The notes: generated by a model from the sequence alone, not told the origin. A DNA stretch of 64,000 bases from Frankiales bacterium (GCA_025980465.1 JAICXJ010000006.1:1-64000), one strand, 5' to 3'; numbered from the stretch's first letter, positions 34,155-42,902 are shown. Made by a program: numbers and translations.

Positions 34155-35045
34155 TCAGCGCGCCGACGAGACAAGACGACCTTCGTCGAGGCTGGCGAAG
34201 GCGCGCTGGCCGGCCCGGATCGTGCGCATCGCGACGTCACGAGTGTCGTGTCGGATCGTCCAGTCGACCAGCCGAAGAACCGTGTGGTGCATGGCGACAT
34301 TCCGTCGATCCTCGTCGCCCATCGCGAAGAAGGCCTGCCACAGACAGTCGAGGATCACCTCGGTTGCCCGCCACATCGACGTGAAGCTGAGCATCGCAAC
34401 ATCGATCAGCCGATCACCGACCATGACTCCGTCCCAGTCGACGATGCCCGAAACGGTCTCGCCGTCCTCGCTCATGACGTTGGCGGGATGGAAGTCGTAG
34501 TGGACGAGGTCGTCGGCAGGCAGCCTGTTCCAGTCGACGGCTCTGCCGACACTCTGGATCCGTTGCAGTTGCGCCCTCGTCTCGTCTGAGAAGGCCGCGA
34601 GCGGGTGGTGTTCGCAATACCCGGCGAGCCCCTCCACGAGGCTGCTGCGCATCAGTTGCCGCCACTGACCCGGAGCGGCGTCCGCGGCGCCAGCTTGAAG
34701 CGCGTTGATCCGCAGCAGTTCCCGAACGAGAGCGTCAGACAGCGGAGGGTTGGTCTTGCCGGGCAGCACGCTCTGCAAGAGCAGGACTCCTCGCGGCGTC
34801 GTACCGATTCGCATGGTCGGTGCCGGCACGCCTCGCCTCCGGAGCACCTCAACCCGCCGAGCGACCGGCTCGAACCAGCCGACCGTCGAACCGACGTGCA
34901 GCTTGGCGACCGCCTCGACGCCGGCAGCATCGCGCACCAGAAAGGCTCCCTGGCTTCCACCACTGAGCTCGGCAACCACCTGCCACGGGGCCAGCTCAGG
35001 GAACGCGGCTGTCAGGTCGTCCTGAACCGCGAGCCATCCCCTCAT
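34155..35045 (-). CDS. Aminoglycoside phosphotransferase (APH)-family kinase
   Basis: 296 residues, protein-kinase-like fold. Nucleotide-binding lobe EAVAKLHVGSTVGWFEPVAR, hinge VLLLQSVLPGK, catalytic loop LVHYDFHPANVM near 180 (Asp, Asn), metal-binding GIVDWDG near 200. APH members phosphorylate antibiotics, sugars or other small molecules. This one has no subgroup signature, so resistance cannot be claimed. Confidence 0.88.
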   Translation of the reverse strand: MRGWLAVQDDLTAAFPELAPWQVVAELSGGSQGAFLVRDAAGVEAVAKLHVGSTVGWFEPVARRVEVLRRRGVPAPTMRIGTTPRGVLLLQSVLPGKTNPPLSDALVRELLRINALQAGAADAAPGQWRQLMRSSLVEGLAGYCEHHPLAAFSDETRAQLQRIQSVGRAVDWNRLPADDLVHYDFHPANVMSEDGETVSGIVDWDGVMVGDRLIDVAMLSFTSMWRATEVILDCLWQAFFAMGDEDRRNVAMHHTVLRLVDWTIRHDTRDVAMRTIRAGQRAFASLDEGRLVSSAR

Positions 35046-35088
35046 CGCTACGCCATCCTTCTGCTGCGCAGTCCACCCGCCGACGCCG

Positions 35089-35429
35089 TCAGGCCAGCGC
35101 GCTTTGGACTTGTTCGCGAAGCCGTGCTGGCCGGAGAACGGTCATGCGCCAAATCTTGTCCCGGTCGATATCCGGCAGCCGCCGATGCGCGAGTTCGTTA
35201 CGCAACTCGACCAATGCGCGCCACGGCTGACGGTGCGGGTCACCCAAGTGGGTGGCGTAGGCGAATGCCTCGTTGCCATCGCGATCCACAGCCGTTCGAT
35301 CACCCACCGGTACCGGTCGTCTGCGCCGAACCATGCCGCGTCACCCTCGCCGACCAGACGTTCCAGTTCAGTCAGCAGGGAGTCGAGTTCGAGCAGTGCG
35401 CGGCGTTCGGGGCGAATCGGGGGCGTCAC
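35089..35429 (-). pseudogene. HepT-like (DUF86) HEPN toxin, frameshifted
   Basis: First part from GTG 35429: RPERRALLELDSLLTELERL, DDRYRWVIERLWIA. Near 35278 the other frame takes over: GNEAFAYATHLGDPHRQPW, LVELRNELAHRRLPDID, ending at 35089. The joined product is about 113 residues, normal for DUF86, and carries the exact RNELAH (R-x4-H) HEPN RNase motif. One missing base separates the halves: either toxin inactivation or a sequencing indel. It overlaps the MNT gene by GTGA. Confidence 0.7.
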
Positions 35430-35716
35430 AGCGGGCTGGCGTCGACCAGATCCACGCTGACGTGCGGATGGTCGAGGACCGCATCCGAGAACAGGCTCAC
35501 CCGCGCCGCGAGAAGGTCCGTCGCCGCGATGTCGAACTCGACCACATCGAGCATGTCCTTGTCTTCAGCGACGTGGCCGACCAGTCGGCCGGGTGAGGCG
35601 TAGCGCAGCTGGCTGACTCCGTACGACTGCCCGAGCGTCCGTAGCTCCACGGAGTGTGCACGCACCAACGACTCGTCCGCCAGCGGCAGGTCGGTCTCGG
35701 CAGGCGTGGTGCTCAT
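35426..35716 (-). CDS. Divergent MNT-type antitoxin partner of HepT
   Basis: 96 residues from ATG 35716. The order SYGVSQLRYASPGRLVGHV, then EDKDMLDVVEFDIAATDLL, follows the MNT pattern G-S-x-x-R-G...D-x-D-L-L-V-E-F. The GS is replaced by AS and the acidic motif is altered, so catalysis may be lost or changed. It overlaps HepT downstream and an integrase remnant upstream (ATGA at 35713-35716). Identity depends strongly on the HepT neighbour. Confidence 0.6.
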   Translation of the reverse strand: MSTTPAETDLPLADESLVRAHSVELRTLGQSYGVSQLRYASPGRLVGHVAEDKDMLDVVEFDIAATDLLAARVSLFSDAVLDHPHVSVDLVDASPL

Positions 35717-36029
35717 GAGCCCATGGTAGGCGCCGTGTCCCTGGCGTCGCCTCCCCACAACAACGTGCCAATGCGGCGGGCCGCTTCGGTCCGCAGCTCG
35801 TCGACGACGTGTTGGTAGCGCCGGGTCATCGCGATCATCGACCAGCCCAACAGATCCATCACGGTGCGGGTCGACGCCCTGAACCAGCAGCATCGTCGCG
35901 GCGGTGTGGCGCGCGTCGTGCAGCCGCGCGTCTCGGACGCCCGCCCAGGTGAGAAGCGTCTCCCAGTCGCGCAGGTCGGCGCGGGGGTCGACCGGCCTTC
36001 CGTTCGGCTGGCAGAAGACCGCACACCAA
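35713..36029 (-). pseudogene. Second tyrosine integrase C-terminal fragment, frameshifted
   Basis: From about 36029: FCQPNGRPVDPRADLRDW, AGVRDARLHDARHTAATMLL (catalytic His/Arg), VQGVD. The frame then shifts by one at the GGG run 35868-35870, and the other frame continues RTVMDLLGWSMIAMTRRYQHV (nucleophilic Tyr) to the stop at 35713. A stop codon lies directly upstream of the fragment, and the N-terminal two thirds are gone. Different in sequence from the integrase piece at 31213, so a second element contributed to this region. Confidence 0.8.
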
Positions 36030-36123
36030 CCACGTCACACGTTGTGTAAGTCACGCTCTACACGACCGTTGCGCGACACCCTCAGCCGAAACCCAGGTGC
36101 AAGGAACGTCTACTGCTGTTCCA

Positions 36124-36573
36124 ATGACAGTCGTGCATGTGGACTTCTACCGCGATGACGAAGCCCGGGTCGCTGGCTGGCATGCCGTACGCGGCCAGAG
36201 AACATGGATTCCGGGGACGGTCATGGCGTTGGGACGCGGCGACATCAGCCATGACCTTGCGCAGTACATCGTTGAGGCGGCCACCAACACCCGAGACGGC
36301 TTCTGGGGTCTCCTCGCAAAAGGCGCGACGTTCAAGAGCATCGGGCGCAAACGCACGGTTCAAGGGCGAGCGCTAATCGCTGCCCACCGGGAGGGGCTGC
36401 GCGCTGCAGAGCATCTAGCGGCCCGACATCTGGCGGACTGGAGGTCTGGCCGCTCCACGCCCGTCACCCAGGCGCTCGAAGGAGCGGCTGCAATGTTCAG
36501 CACACTAAAACCCGGCGAGCGTCTGCGATACGACTGGCCGACGACGACCGGCCACCTCCATGCGCCTGGTTGA
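36124..36573 (+). CDS. Unknown protein, helical, in the accessory segment
   Basis: 149 residues from ATG 36124 (GTG 36097 possible). Segments HVDFYRDDEARVAGWHAVRG, WIPGTVMALGRGDISHDLAQ, ATNTRDGFWGLLAKGATF, LIAAHREGLRAAEHL. No known motif. It runs into the methyltransferase gene with a TTGA overlap at 36570-36573, so the two and the kinase gene at 37289 form an operon. Unrecognised. Confidence 0.6.
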   Translation: MTVVHVDFYRDDEARVAGWHAVRGQRTWIPGTVMALGRGDISHDLAQYIVEAATNTRDGFWGLLAKGATFKSIGRKRTVQGRALIAAHREGLRAAEHLAARHLADWRSGRSTPVTQALEGAAAMFSTLKPGERLRYDWPTTTGHLHAPG

Positions 36574-37283
36574 CGGTGGGACCGAACCTGAGCGGGTTGC
36601 CCAACATCGGGCGAACGCTCATCAGCGCTCGTTCGTTTGACGAGTACGTCGCGATGTTCGCGCTAACCGAAGACGACCTGGGGCACTCGATCCTCGACTG
36701 TCCTGGTGGGGCTGCCAGTTTCGCTGCCGAAGCTCGCAGTCGAGGCACCCAGATCGTGGCGGTCGATCCGGTCTACGCCGCCGCCGCAGCCTGGCTCGCC
36801 GAGCACGCACTGGAAGAAGCGGTGCGAGGCAACCGCCACACCGGATCGTCAATCGACTCGTTTGTCTGGACCTTCTTTAGCGACATCACCGACCACCTCA
36901 ACCGACGAACGGCCGCCGCGCGCCGCTTCGGGCAACACCTGGAGACCGACCCGGCGACGTACGTTGCCGGCAGTCTGCCGCGTCTGCCGTTCCGGGATGC
37001 GTCGTTCGACCTCGTGCTGAGCTCGCACCTGCTGTTCATGTACGCCGACCGCCTTGACGAGGCCTTTCATGTCGCGGCAGCCTGCGAACTGGCAAGGTTG
37101 GCGCGGCGCGAGGTCCGGATCTTCCCTCTCATCAGCGATTCGGACACCGACACGAGCCAACTCCTCGTCGCGATTCGGGAAGCGGTGTCGGCACGCAGCT
37201 TCACCACCGTCGTGAGGCCCTCGCCGTACGAGTTCCAGAAGGGCGGCAATGAGATGCTGATCATCGCCCGAGCAGCAAACTGA
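36570..37283 (+). CDS. SAM-dependent methyltransferase-like protein
   Basis: 237 residues; TTG 36570 or GTG 36576 start. Rossmann motifs: HSILDCPGGAASFAAEA (motif I), QIVAVDPVYA, and LPRLPFRDASFDLVLSSHLL (motif IV) followed by FMYADRLDEAFHVAAACELA. SAM-binding fold is clear, substrate unknown. The middle gene of a three-gene operon in the accessory segment. Such stand-alone methyltransferases are frequent island cargo. Confidence 0.78.
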   Translation: MTVGPNLSGLPNIGRTLISARSFDEYVAMFALTEDDLGHSILDCPGGAASFAAEARSRGTQIVAVDPVYAAAAAWLAEHALEEAVRGNRHTGSSIDSFVWTFFSDITDHLNRRTAAARRFGQHLETDPATYVAGSLPRLPFRDASFDLVLSSHLLFMYADRLDEAFHVAAACELARLARREVRIFPLISDSDTDTSQLLVAIREAVSARSFTTVVRPSPYEFQKGGNEMLIIARAAN

Positions 37284-37288
37284 TTGTC

Positions 37289-37825
37289 ATGCCGCGGCCC
37301 GTTCTGTTCTTGCCGATCGGATTGCCCGGCTGCGGCAAAACGACCGCAGCCCGCCGATTCGAGGCGGAGAACGCCGCGCTTCGACTGACCAAAGACGAGT
37401 GGATGAAGGCGCTCTACGGCGCTGAAAACCCATCGTCCGCGAGCGACGTCATCGAAGGAAGGCTCGTCACGATCGCGCTCCGGGCGCTGACCCTCGGCAC
37501 CAACGTCGTGCTCGACTTCGGGTTGTGGAGCCGCAACGAACGCTCGGCCTTGCGGCAGGCCGGTGAGCAGTCGGGCGCGACCGTCGTCATGTGGTACCAG
37601 CCGATCTCGATCGAGGAACAGCGGCGAGGCCATGACATCCGGCTCGCAACGGAACCGGAGACCACATGGCCAATGTCAAACACGGAGCTGATCAGCTGGG
37701 CGAGTGCCTTCGAGGAGCCGACGCCTGGTGAGCTCGACGGCACTGAGCCGATCGATCCTCCGCCAACTGCATTCCCCACGTGGCAGGACTGGATGCGACA
37801 TCGGTGGCCGGACTCGGTTCGATGA
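37289..37825 (+). CDS. Small P-loop kinase
   Basis: 178 residues. Walker A PIGLPGCGKTTAARRF (10-25), acceptor/lid region LTKDEWMKALYG, GTNVVLDFGLWSRNERSAL (Walker-B-like Asp), Arg-rich lid QRRGHDIRLATEPE. Belongs to the broad Zeta-toxin/chloramphenicol-phosphotransferase-like P-loop kinases. Resistance or toxin function cannot be distinguished. Last gene of the accessory operon, ending 72 bp before the right 27-bp repeat. Confidence 0.8.
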   Translation: MPRPVLFLPIGLPGCGKTTAARRFEAENAALRLTKDEWMKALYGAENPSSASDVIEGRLVTIALRALTLGTNVVLDFGLWSRNERSALRQAGEQSGATVVMWYQPISIEEQRRGHDIRLATEPETTWPMSNTELISWASAFEEPTPGELDGTEPIDPPPTAFPTWQDWMRHRWPDSVR

Positions 37826-37896
37826 TATGCACTCGGAGTGATCGAGGACCGAGATTGTGACGCCACGTAACCGTCTCGGCGACCGGTAGCCGGGCT

Positions 37897-37923
37897 GGCG
37901 TGGTCTCAGTTTTGGTCTCATTT
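37897..37923 (+). repeat. 27-bp direct repeat, right copy
   Basis: Identical to 32920-32946 in the same orientation; flanks beyond the 27 bases do not match. Ends the 5-kb accessory segment 220 bp before the desaturase gene. Confidence 0.85.
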
Positions 37924-38142
37924 CTATTGCGAGTTCGCCGGAATCCGCAGCGATCCGCTGGTGACCGGCCCCGACCGGAAGAGGCCCACGACCTGCGACG
38001 CCGGGTGGAAGCCGCGGCCTGCCACTCAGAGCCCTGTGCTGCGCCATTGCGGGCGAACACGGCGTACTGTGGGGTTTCCTGGTGCCTTGGCTTGTCCGGT
38101 CCCCGCAGTCCTCGGCCCGTCACTGCTGACGACGGGCTAACA

Positions 38143-39189
38143 ATGACTCTGACCGTTCCGCCGACCGTTCGGCCGGGCTCGGATTACGCCCGGCTCATGG
38201 CAGAGGTGCAGCGCGCGGGCCTGCTCGAACGATCGGGCTGGCGTTATCTTCCCCGGTTGTTGACGCTAGCTGCATTGAGCGGCATCGGGGTCCTAGCCAT
38301 CGTCGGGGTGGGTGACTCTTGGTGGACGCTTGGGGCAGCCGTGTACCTCGGTGTCGTCATGGGGCAGCTCGGTTTCCTCGGGCACGATGCTGGCCACCAG
38401 CAGGTGTTTCGCAACAAGCGGTGGAACGACAGGTTCGGTGTCGTCGTATCCACCCTGGGTGTCGGCCTGAGCTACCGATGGTGGGTCGAGAAGCACAACA
38501 GGCACCACCGTAATCCCAACGAGGTCGGCCGGGATCCGGACGTCGATCGCAACATCCTCGCCTGGACCGTGGAGCAAGCCGACGAGCAGCGGGGACTGCT
38601 CCGGCTCATCGCGCGGCACCAGGACGCGATGTTCTTTCCGTTGCTGCTGCTAGAGGGGTGGAACCTGCACGTCGGGAGCTTGCGCACCCTCCTGCGGCGG
38701 AAGCCCCGGCGAACGGAACTGCTGCTGCTCTTGACGCATGTGGCGGGTGGCTTCGCGCTGCTGCTGGTGTTCCTCTCACCGGTCAAGGCGCTGTTGTTCG
38801 TTCTCGTCCAGCAGTCCGTGTTCGGGCTCTACCTCGGTTCGACGTTCGCGCCCAACCACAAGGGGATGGCCATGTTCGACGCCGCAGAGCGTCCGGACTT
38901 CCTTCGTCGGCAGGTCCTCGCGTCGAGGAACCTCGTTGGCGGTCGGCTGACGGCTCTCGCGTTCGGCGGGCTCAACTTCCAGATCGAGCACCACCTGTTC
39001 CCGAGTATGCCTAGTGCGAACCTGCGTCGCTGCCGGCCGCTGGTGCGACGCTTCTGCGCCGAGCACACCATCGCCTACGCCGAGACCGGTCCGCTCGAGT
39101 CCTACCGGATGGTGTTGCGCTACCTCGGCAGCCTCCGACCCGAGCGCGCTCGTCGACAGATCGTGACGTGCAACACTGAGGTCACCTAG
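38143..39189 (+). CDS. Fatty acid desaturase, membrane acyl type
   Basis: 348 residues from ATG 38143. Three histidine boxes of membrane di-iron desaturases: GHDAGHQ near 80, HNRHHR near 117 and QIEHHLF near 280, with membrane helices before the first box and between the second and third (LLLLLTHVAGGFALLLVFL). The QxxHH third box places it with front-end/delta-6-like and DesA3-related enzymes. Introduces double bonds into acyl chains; electron donor not in the window. Longer upstream frame lies in the repeat region and is rejected. Confidence 0.9.
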   Translation: MTLTVPPTVRPGSDYARLMAEVQRAGLLERSGWRYLPRLLTLAALSGIGVLAIVGVGDSWWTLGAAVYLGVVMGQLGFLGHDAGHQQVFRNKRWNDRFGVVVSTLGVGLSYRWWVEKHNRHHRNPNEVGRDPDVDRNILAWTVEQADEQRGLLRLIARHQDAMFFPLLLLEGWNLHVGSLRTLLRRKPRRTELLLLLTHVAGGFALLLVFLSPVKALLFVLVQQSVFGLYLGSTFAPNHKGMAMFDAAERPDFLRRQVLASRNLVGGRLTALAFGGLNFQIEHHLFPSMPSANLRRCRPLVRRFCAEHTIAYAETGPLESYRMVLRYLGSLRPERARRQIVTCNTEVT

Positions 39190-39252
39190 CGACTAGGGTC
39201 TGTCCGGACCCGCTGCTCTCCCTCGCCGCTCATTCTCAAAGGCGGCGATGTC

Positions 39253-39783
39253 ATGTCGGTCTCGGTAGGTCTCACGTCGGGACAGCTTCCCGCAGCGCAA
39301 GATGTGGATGACTTCGCTGGTCGGTTCGCCGACGACGGTGGTCCCACCCTCACCGTGCCGGAGGACGAGGTGCGGTTGCTCTGGGCGGCGCGGAAGGCGC
39401 AGCGGATCCGGGGCGTGTGGTGGCCGCGCGGCCGCAACATCACCGTCGAACTGGCCGCGCTGCTTCCGGCTGCGGATGGCTATCTGGACGCGCCGATGAT
39501 TCGGGTATCGCTGAATCCGCAGGCTTGGGATCATTACCCGCGCCGGTTGTACGCCGGCAGCAGGGTGATCAGAGTTGCTTGGTTCGACTCGATGAATCCG
39601 GCCATTGTGGAGATCGGTGCCACGGCGTTGGAACGCGTCACGCTGTGCGTCGTACCGCCCATGTGGACTGCGACCGCCGCCGGAGAGCTCTTTCGTTCGC
39701 TCCGCGACCGGGCGGTCTGGCCGGCCGAACCCGACCAGCTCCTGCACTGCGGCGTTGACGGCACGCCTGCCGCCCTCTCGTGA
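39253..39783 (+). CDS. DUF5994 family protein
   Basis: 176 residues. Family pattern visible: GVWWPRGRNITVELAALLP near 53, MIRVSLNPQAWDHYPRRLY near 82, RVIRVAWFDSMNP, and TLCVVPPMWT near 130. DUF5994 is an actinobacterial family without assigned function. The closest start to the conserved core is ATG 39253. No operon partner. Confidence 0.75.
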   Translation: MSVSVGLTSGQLPAAQDVDDFAGRFADDGGPTLTVPEDEVRLLWAARKAQRIRGVWWPRGRNITVELAALLPAADGYLDAPMIRVSLNPQAWDHYPRRLYAGSRVIRVAWFDSMNPAIVEIGATALERVTLCVVPPMWTATAAGELFRSLRDRAVWPAEPDQLLHCGVDGTPAALS

Positions 39784-40073
39784 TCGGATCCCGACGGTCT
39801 AGACGTCGGCTGACCAGCCGGCAGGACGTCGGTCGAAGCCGAACGTTCCGAGCGGGCGCTGTGGGCACCTGTGGCGGACCTCCGCCGGCGACCTAGTGCG
39901 GCCTGGTGAGGAGTACGGTGAAGGTGCACTCTTGACCTGCCGTGGCCTGTCAGGCCCGCTCGCACTCCTCGGCCCGTCTCTTCTCAACAGATGGGTACGA
40001 CGTTGCTCGCTTCCGGCACTCGTCGATCGCGGCCGGGCTGTGGATCACGGCTGCCGGCGAGGCCTGGCCGATC
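39784..40073. other. Upstream region of ftsH-like gene, no gene seen
   Basis: 290 bp. An in-frame extension of ftsH to 39942 exists but the residues are unlike any FtsH N-terminus. No tRNA, repeat or clear promoter recognised. Confidence 0.4.
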
Positions 40074-42026
40074 GTGAGCACCTGGCACCGACCCCCGAGC
40101 CCGCCTGAGGTCACGCCGGGTCAGCGGCCGACCGCACCGGTCGCGGCTCCGCCGCCGCGTTGGCGGATGTGGTTGTTGCCCTTCGGACTGGTCGCGACCG
40201 TGCTCTTGTTCTACTCCGGAGCGCACAAGTCGGCGAGCCACACCGTCAACTACACGTCGTTCGTCCACGATGTCGCTACCAACAAGGTGGCGACGGCAAC
40301 GATTACGGTCACGGGTGGCGTGAGCGGCACGTTGCGCGGCGGCGGGAGCTACACCTCGCAGCTGCCCACCGCCCTCAACACCGACTCATTGTCGAACCTG
40401 CTGCTGTCGCATTCGGTTCAGGTGACAGCGACGAAGCCCGGCGGCACCTCGGCCGTGACGGTGCTGTTCTCGCTGCTGCCGTTGCTGTTCATCGTTGGTG
40501 TCTTCATCTGGATCGGGCGGCGCAGCAAGCAGCAACTCGGCGGGCTGATGGGGATCGGCAAGTCACGGGCGAAGGTCTACGACGAGGAAAAGCCGACGAC
40601 GCGGTTCGCGGATATCGCCGGCTACGAGGGATCCAAGGCCGAGGTCATGGAGGTCGTGGACTTCCTGAAGAACCCGCAACGATATGCGAAGGCTGGCGCG
40701 GTCGGCCCCAAGGGCGTGCTCATGGTGGGACCGCCGGGCACCGGGAAGACCTTGTTGGCCCGGGCAGTGGCGGGCGAGGCAGGCGTACCGTTCTTCGCGC
40801 TCAGCGCGTCCAGCTTCGTGGAGATGTTCGTCGGGGTCGGCGCGTCCAGGGTGCGCGGGCTTTTCGTCGACGCGCGAAAGCGATCACCGTCGATCATCTT
40901 CATCGACGAGATCGACGCGATCGGTGGGCGACGGGGGCCTGGCGGGTTCGGGTCGAACGACGAACGCGAGCAGACTCTCAACCAGCTGCTCTCGGACATG
41001 GACGGCTTCGAGCCTGGTGCCAGCGTGGTGGTGATGGCCGCGACCAACCGCCCCGAGATCCTCGACCAGGCACTGCTGCGCCCAGGCCGGTTCGACCGCA
41101 CGGTCGAGATCCCGCTGCCGAACCAACGCGAACGCGCCGCGATCCTCGCGATCCACAGCAAGAGCAAGCAGCTGGACCCCGACGTCAACCTCGACGCCGT
41201 GTCGCGGGGCACGCCGGGGTTCTCCGGTGCGGACCTCGCCAACCTGGTCAACGAGGCAGCGATCAGAGCAGTTCGGGCTCGCCGAACCGTCCTCATGGCC
41301 GGCGATTTCGATTCCGCTCGGGACCGGCTGCTCATCGGTCGGCGTGACGCGTCGAACGCTCTTCTGCCGGATGAGAAGAACGCCGTGGCGGTGCACGAGG
41401 CGGGTCACGCACTCGTCGCCGTGTTGTCCGACCATACCGATCCAGTCGCGAAGGTCACAATCCTGCCTCGCGGGGCAGCGCTAGGAGTCACCGAGCAGCT
41501 GCCTGAGGCAGAGCGACACCTGTATCCGGAGAATTACCTGACCGACACCCTCGCAGTGCGGCTCGGCGGCCGGGCAGCCGAGATCGTCATGCTCGGCCAG
41601 CCATCGACCGGAGCCGCTAACGACCTCGCGTCGGCAACCGACCTCGCGACCCGGATGGTGCGGGAATGGGGCTTTTCGCCTTTGGTGGGACCGATCGGAT
41701 ACGGACCAGAAGGCCCCGACCGGGACAATCCGTTCGCCGCCCGCCCGTACGCCGAAGACACCCAACGCGCCATCGACCAGGAAGTCGCACGGTTGCTCCG
41801 TGAGGCTGAAATCAGAGCCACTAGCTTGCTGACTGACAACCGCGGCCTGCTCGACCGTGTCGTCGACCTTCTCTTGATTCGCGAGACCATCGACGGCTCG
41901 GAACTCGCCGAGTTGCTCGGAATCCCGCAACGCAACTCCGAGCACGAACTCGTTAGCGCAGGGCCCGCCCACCTCCTATCCGCTCGCTCATCGCCGTCGG
42001 CCAGCTCCTCGCCCGCCGGACCGTGA
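40074..42026 (+). CDS. ftsH: FtsH-family AAA+ zinc metalloprotease
   Basis: 650 residues from GTG 40074. A Pro-rich N-terminus, a membrane helix (MWLLPFGLVATVLLF), a periplasmic domain, a second helix (VLFSLLPLLFIVGVFIWI). AAA domain with Walker A GPPGTGKT near 218, Walker B SIIFIDEIDAIGG, SRH ATNRPEILDQALLRPGRFDR. Zinc site HEAGH near 440 with the third ligand in DLASATD near 517. Degrades membrane and short-lived soluble proteins. All catalytic residues intact. Shorter tail and modified N-terminus could mean an accessory paralogue rather than the housekeeping copy. Confidence 0.93.
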   Translation: MSTWHRPPSPPEVTPGQRPTAPVAAPPPRWRMWLLPFGLVATVLLFYSGAHKSASHTVNYTSFVHDVATNKVATATITVTGGVSGTLRGGGSYTSQLPTALNTDSLSNLLLSHSVQVTATKPGGTSAVTVLFSLLPLLFIVGVFIWIGRRSKQQLGGLMGIGKSRAKVYDEEKPTTRFADIAGYEGSKAEVMEVVDFLKNPQRYAKAGAVGPKGVLMVGPPGTGKTLLARAVAGEAGVPFFALSASSFVEMFVGVGASRVRGLFVDARKRSPSIIFIDEIDAIGGRRGPGGFGSNDEREQTLNQLLSDMDGFEPGASVVVMAATNRPEILDQALLRPGRFDRTVEIPLPNQRERAAILAIHSKSKQLDPDVNLDAVSRGTPGFSGADLANLVNEAAIRAVRARRTVLMAGDFDSARDRLLIGRRDASNALLPDEKNAVAVHEAGHALVAVLSDHTDPVAKVTILPRGAALGVTEQLPEAERHLYPENYLTDTLAVRLGGRAAEIVMLGQPSTGAANDLASATDLATRMVREWGFSPLVGPIGYGPEGPDRDNPFAARPYAEDTQRAIDQEVARLLREAEIRATSLLTDNRGLLDRVVDLLLIRETIDGSELAELLGIPQRNSEHELVSAGPAHLLSARSSPSASSSPAGP

Positions 42027-42273
42027 GCGCGGGTGGTACCGCGAAGCGCTGGCAACTGGTCTGGCTTCGACGGGGGTTCGCCCTGTTGGTTCGTCGTCGT
42101 CGGAAGACGCCGTCGTTGATCGGATTCGAAGACTCCCCTGCAGGCGCCGTCTTGGGCGTGGTGTCGTGGCGGGACAAGTCGCTAGCGCCGAGCGCGTCAA
42201 AGCCGCGCGCCACCACGCGCACCGGCTGCTGTCCGCGACCGGTCCAGCACTGCCAACGCCGGATGAGCCTCGG

Positions 42274-42543
42274 TCAGTCGAGAAAGAACGACGAACGGGT
42301 TGCGGAGGTTGCCGCCCGCAGGGTGCGCTTCTCCAGCCGCCGTGAGGCTGTCGGCGACAAGAACACGCGCGCGACGTCACTGTGCACGATGTCGTCCGTC
42401 GACGACGGCTTGTCGACGAGGCTCATCGACAGGCTGTGATGATCGGGATCGACGACGATACGAAGCCCTGTTCCCCCGTCGCGATCTGCCTGGGGGATAA
42501 GCGATCTGATGAGTGTCGCGGCGTCCTCGGTGACGGTCAGCAT
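42274..42543 (-). CDS. HesB/IscA-like protein lacking cysteines
   Basis: 89 residues. MLTVTEDAATLIRSLIPQ, then GLRIVVDPDHHSLSMSLVDKP and ARVFLSPTASRRLE, the layout of the small actinobacterial HesB-like proteins. There is no Cys at all, so it cannot ligate Fe-S like IscA. The C-terminal tail (TSATRSSFFLD) is more polar than usual. Single gene; role unknown. Confidence 0.65.
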   Translation of the reverse strand: MLTVTEDAATLIRSLIPQADRDGGTGLRIVVDPDHHSLSMSLVDKPSSTDDIVHSDVARVFLSPTASRRLEKRTLRAATSATRSSFFLD

Positions 42544-42902
42544 TGCGCTCCTTGCGGGTGAGGTTCAACGACGAAATCCGCCGACGGCATCGTGGGGCCG
42601 GCGTCATGACGCGGCGAACGGGCCGGGTGCTGCGTCGTCACCTGCTCACCGCGAGGCGTGGGCTGCTCGCGTTCGGTTATGCCCTAGGTGGCAAACCGAC
42701 ACCTGTCCGGGGCCTCTGGACGAGTCCCCGGCTGCGCTGGTCAACGATGCGAAGGGCCGCGTGCCTAAGGCGCATGGGCGTGCCTTCCAACTGCGTGGAG
42801 TGCTGCCCGAGTGGGGTCCGGCTCCAGTGTCTAGCCTACCCCGCGATGGGACCAGTAACGGATGGCTTCATGAATAGCCGCGGGTTGCGTCGTCGACGCG
42901 CC
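42544..42902. other. Stretch with no supported gene
   Basis: 359 bp. Frames on the plus strand (42509-42877, 42543-42941) have Arg-rich chance composition and no ribosome site. Nothing else recognised. Confidence 0.4.

Noticed and set aside
36097-36123. GTG 36097 as start of the unknown accessory gene
   Set aside because: ATG 36124 lies closer to the folded-looking part; the extra nine residues add nothing recognisable, though it is not excluded.
42031-42043. T-box-like sequence GGGTGGTACCGCG just after the ftsH stop
   Set aside because: No stem I, specifier loop or downstream aminoacyl-tRNA synthetase or amino-acid gene; likely chance in GC-rich DNA.
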